A stretch of DNA of 5,320 bases from Bacillota bacterium (GTDB taxonomy: Bacteria; Bacillota; Clostridia; Christensenellales; CAG-138), in assembly GCA_023461495.1 (NCBI GenBank), contig JAEYLA010000022.1, positions 1 to 5,320 of the forward strand. Reading direction: 5' to 3'. Below the pieces are notes generated by a model that had not been told where the DNA came from, ran no database searches, and saw only the letters and a list, made by a program, of their open reading frames with translations. The position numbers were made by a program, and so were the translations under genes. This document shows positions 4,687 to 5,320 of the stretch, piece after piece; position 1 is the first letter of the stretch; every line of letters begins with the position of its first letter.

Positions 4687-5320
4687 GGCGCTTCACCTCC
4701 CCGTATACCCTCGCCCGCATGTAACGCTCAATGAGCGGCACGCAAAGGTTCATGATGAGGATGGAATAGCTCACACCCTCCGGATACCCGCCGTACAGGC
4801 GGATGACCACCGTAAGGATGCCGCAGCCAAGCGCATAGATGAGCTGCCCTTTTGGCGTAACAGGGGAGGTGGAGTAATCCGTCGCCATAAAGCACGCACC
4901 AAGGATCAATCCGCCGGAAACCGTATGGAATGCACCGGCCCATAACGGGCTTTGCCCGCCGCCCAGCACGGCGGTGCCAAGAAATACGGTTGCGATGTAG
5001 AGCGCGGGAATTCTTAAGGAAACCACGTGCCGGATCAGAAGATAGACAAAGCCGATAATGAGGGCGATTGCGCTGACTTCGCCGATGCAGCCGGCCCTGT
5101 TGCCGAGCAATAGGGAAAGCAGTTCCTGCGTAGGAGTGGAGGCTGTACCAACCGTTCCATTCTGCGAGAGTTGCGCAAGCGGCGTCGCAGCGGATACCGC
5201 GTCTGAAGTGAGAAAGAAGGCGTTGACGGGCGCTGTCCACGCCGTCATCTGCACCGGAAAGCTTGCCAGGAGAAAGCCGCGCGCGGCAAGCGCGGGATTT
5301 ACAAAATTGTTGCCGATGCC
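4676..5320 (-). CDS. rnfD: Rnf complex membrane flavoprotein subunit RnfD, C-terminal part (5' end outside window)
   Basis: The reading frame is open to the right edge, giving the last 214 residues of a protein usually a little over 300 long. The GTG at 5252-5254 is not the start: the 22 codons before it encode GIGNNFVNPALAARGFLLAS, a conserved RnfD segment. Further motifs are DAVSAATPL (visible residues 40-48), where the Thr of ATP (codon 5183-5185) is the expected covalent FMN site, then GNRAGCIGE, a conserved FMATDYSTSPVTPKGQ stretch, and YGGYPEGVSYSILIMNL near the end. Several membrane helices are evident. RnfD passes electrons between RnfG and RnfC and belongs to the ion-pumping membrane core. 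The stop lies inside the rnfG start (11-nt overlap). rnfC is expected upstream, outside the window, as in the clostridial order CDGEAB. Confidence 0.95.
   Translation of the reverse strand, partial: GIGNNFVNPALAARGFLLASFPVQMTAWTAPVNAFFLTSDAVSAATPLAQLSQNGTVGTASTPTQELLSLLLGNRAGCIGEVSAIALIIGFVYLLIRHVVSLRIPALYIATVFLGTAVLGGGQSPLWAGAFHTVSGGLILGACFMATDYSTSPVTPKGQLIYALGCGILTVVIRLYGGYPEGVSYSILIMNLCVPLIERYMRARVYGEVKRHAA

Noticed and set aside
5252..5254. GTG as the start codon of rnfD
   Set aside because: The frame continues upstream to the window edge with conserved RnfD sequence (NPAL and following residues), so the gene is cut by the window, not short.

Overview
The window looks like chromosomal DNA from a GC-rich, probably spore-forming member of the Clostridia. 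Three things suggest this: a complete-looking stretch of the Rnf complex in the clostridial order D-G-E-A-B, strong purine-rich Shine-Dalgarno sequences before almost every gene, and a polysaccharide deacetylase of the spore-cortex PdaA type. The taxonomic call is an inference from gene content and style, not from a marker gene.

Layout. Bases 1-928 (+ strand) hold the 3' end of a triose-phosphate-isomerase-family gene followed by a long YjbQ-family gene, probably one operon that ends at a strong hairpin with runs on both sides (940-970). Bases 971-1106 are a non-coding convergence zone with some inverted repeats. On the - strand, 1107-1970 encodes a secreted PdaA-like polysaccharide deacetylase with its own leader (1971-2050). 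A clear Rho-independent terminator (2051-2092) closes the rnf operon, which fills the rest of the window on the - strand: rnfD (5' end outside the window), rnfG, rnfE, rnfA, rnfB. rnfC would be expected just beyond the right edge.

How the genes work together. RnfD, G, E, A and B form the membrane and iron-sulphur/flavin part of the ferredoxin:NAD+ oxidoreductase, which couples electron transfer from reduced ferredoxin to NAD+ to Na+ or H+ export. The carriers can be followed in the sequence: 24 cysteines in RnfB, two cysteines each in RnfA and RnfE for the shared intramembrane cluster, and covalent-FMN motifs in RnfG and RnfD. The genes are tightly packed (overlaps of 1, 11 and 56 nt, and one 12-nt gap), as expected for translationally coupled subunits. 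The deacetylase is a separate unit. The TIM-like/YjbQ pair is a third unit, converging on it.

I see no wholly new system. The most interesting unexplained structure is the pdaA-like leader, where a perfect 7-bp inverted repeat pairs the Shine-Dalgarno with an upstream anti-Shine-Dalgarno, and a sigma-G-like promoter lies between the two arms. This could make translation depend on which promoter is used.
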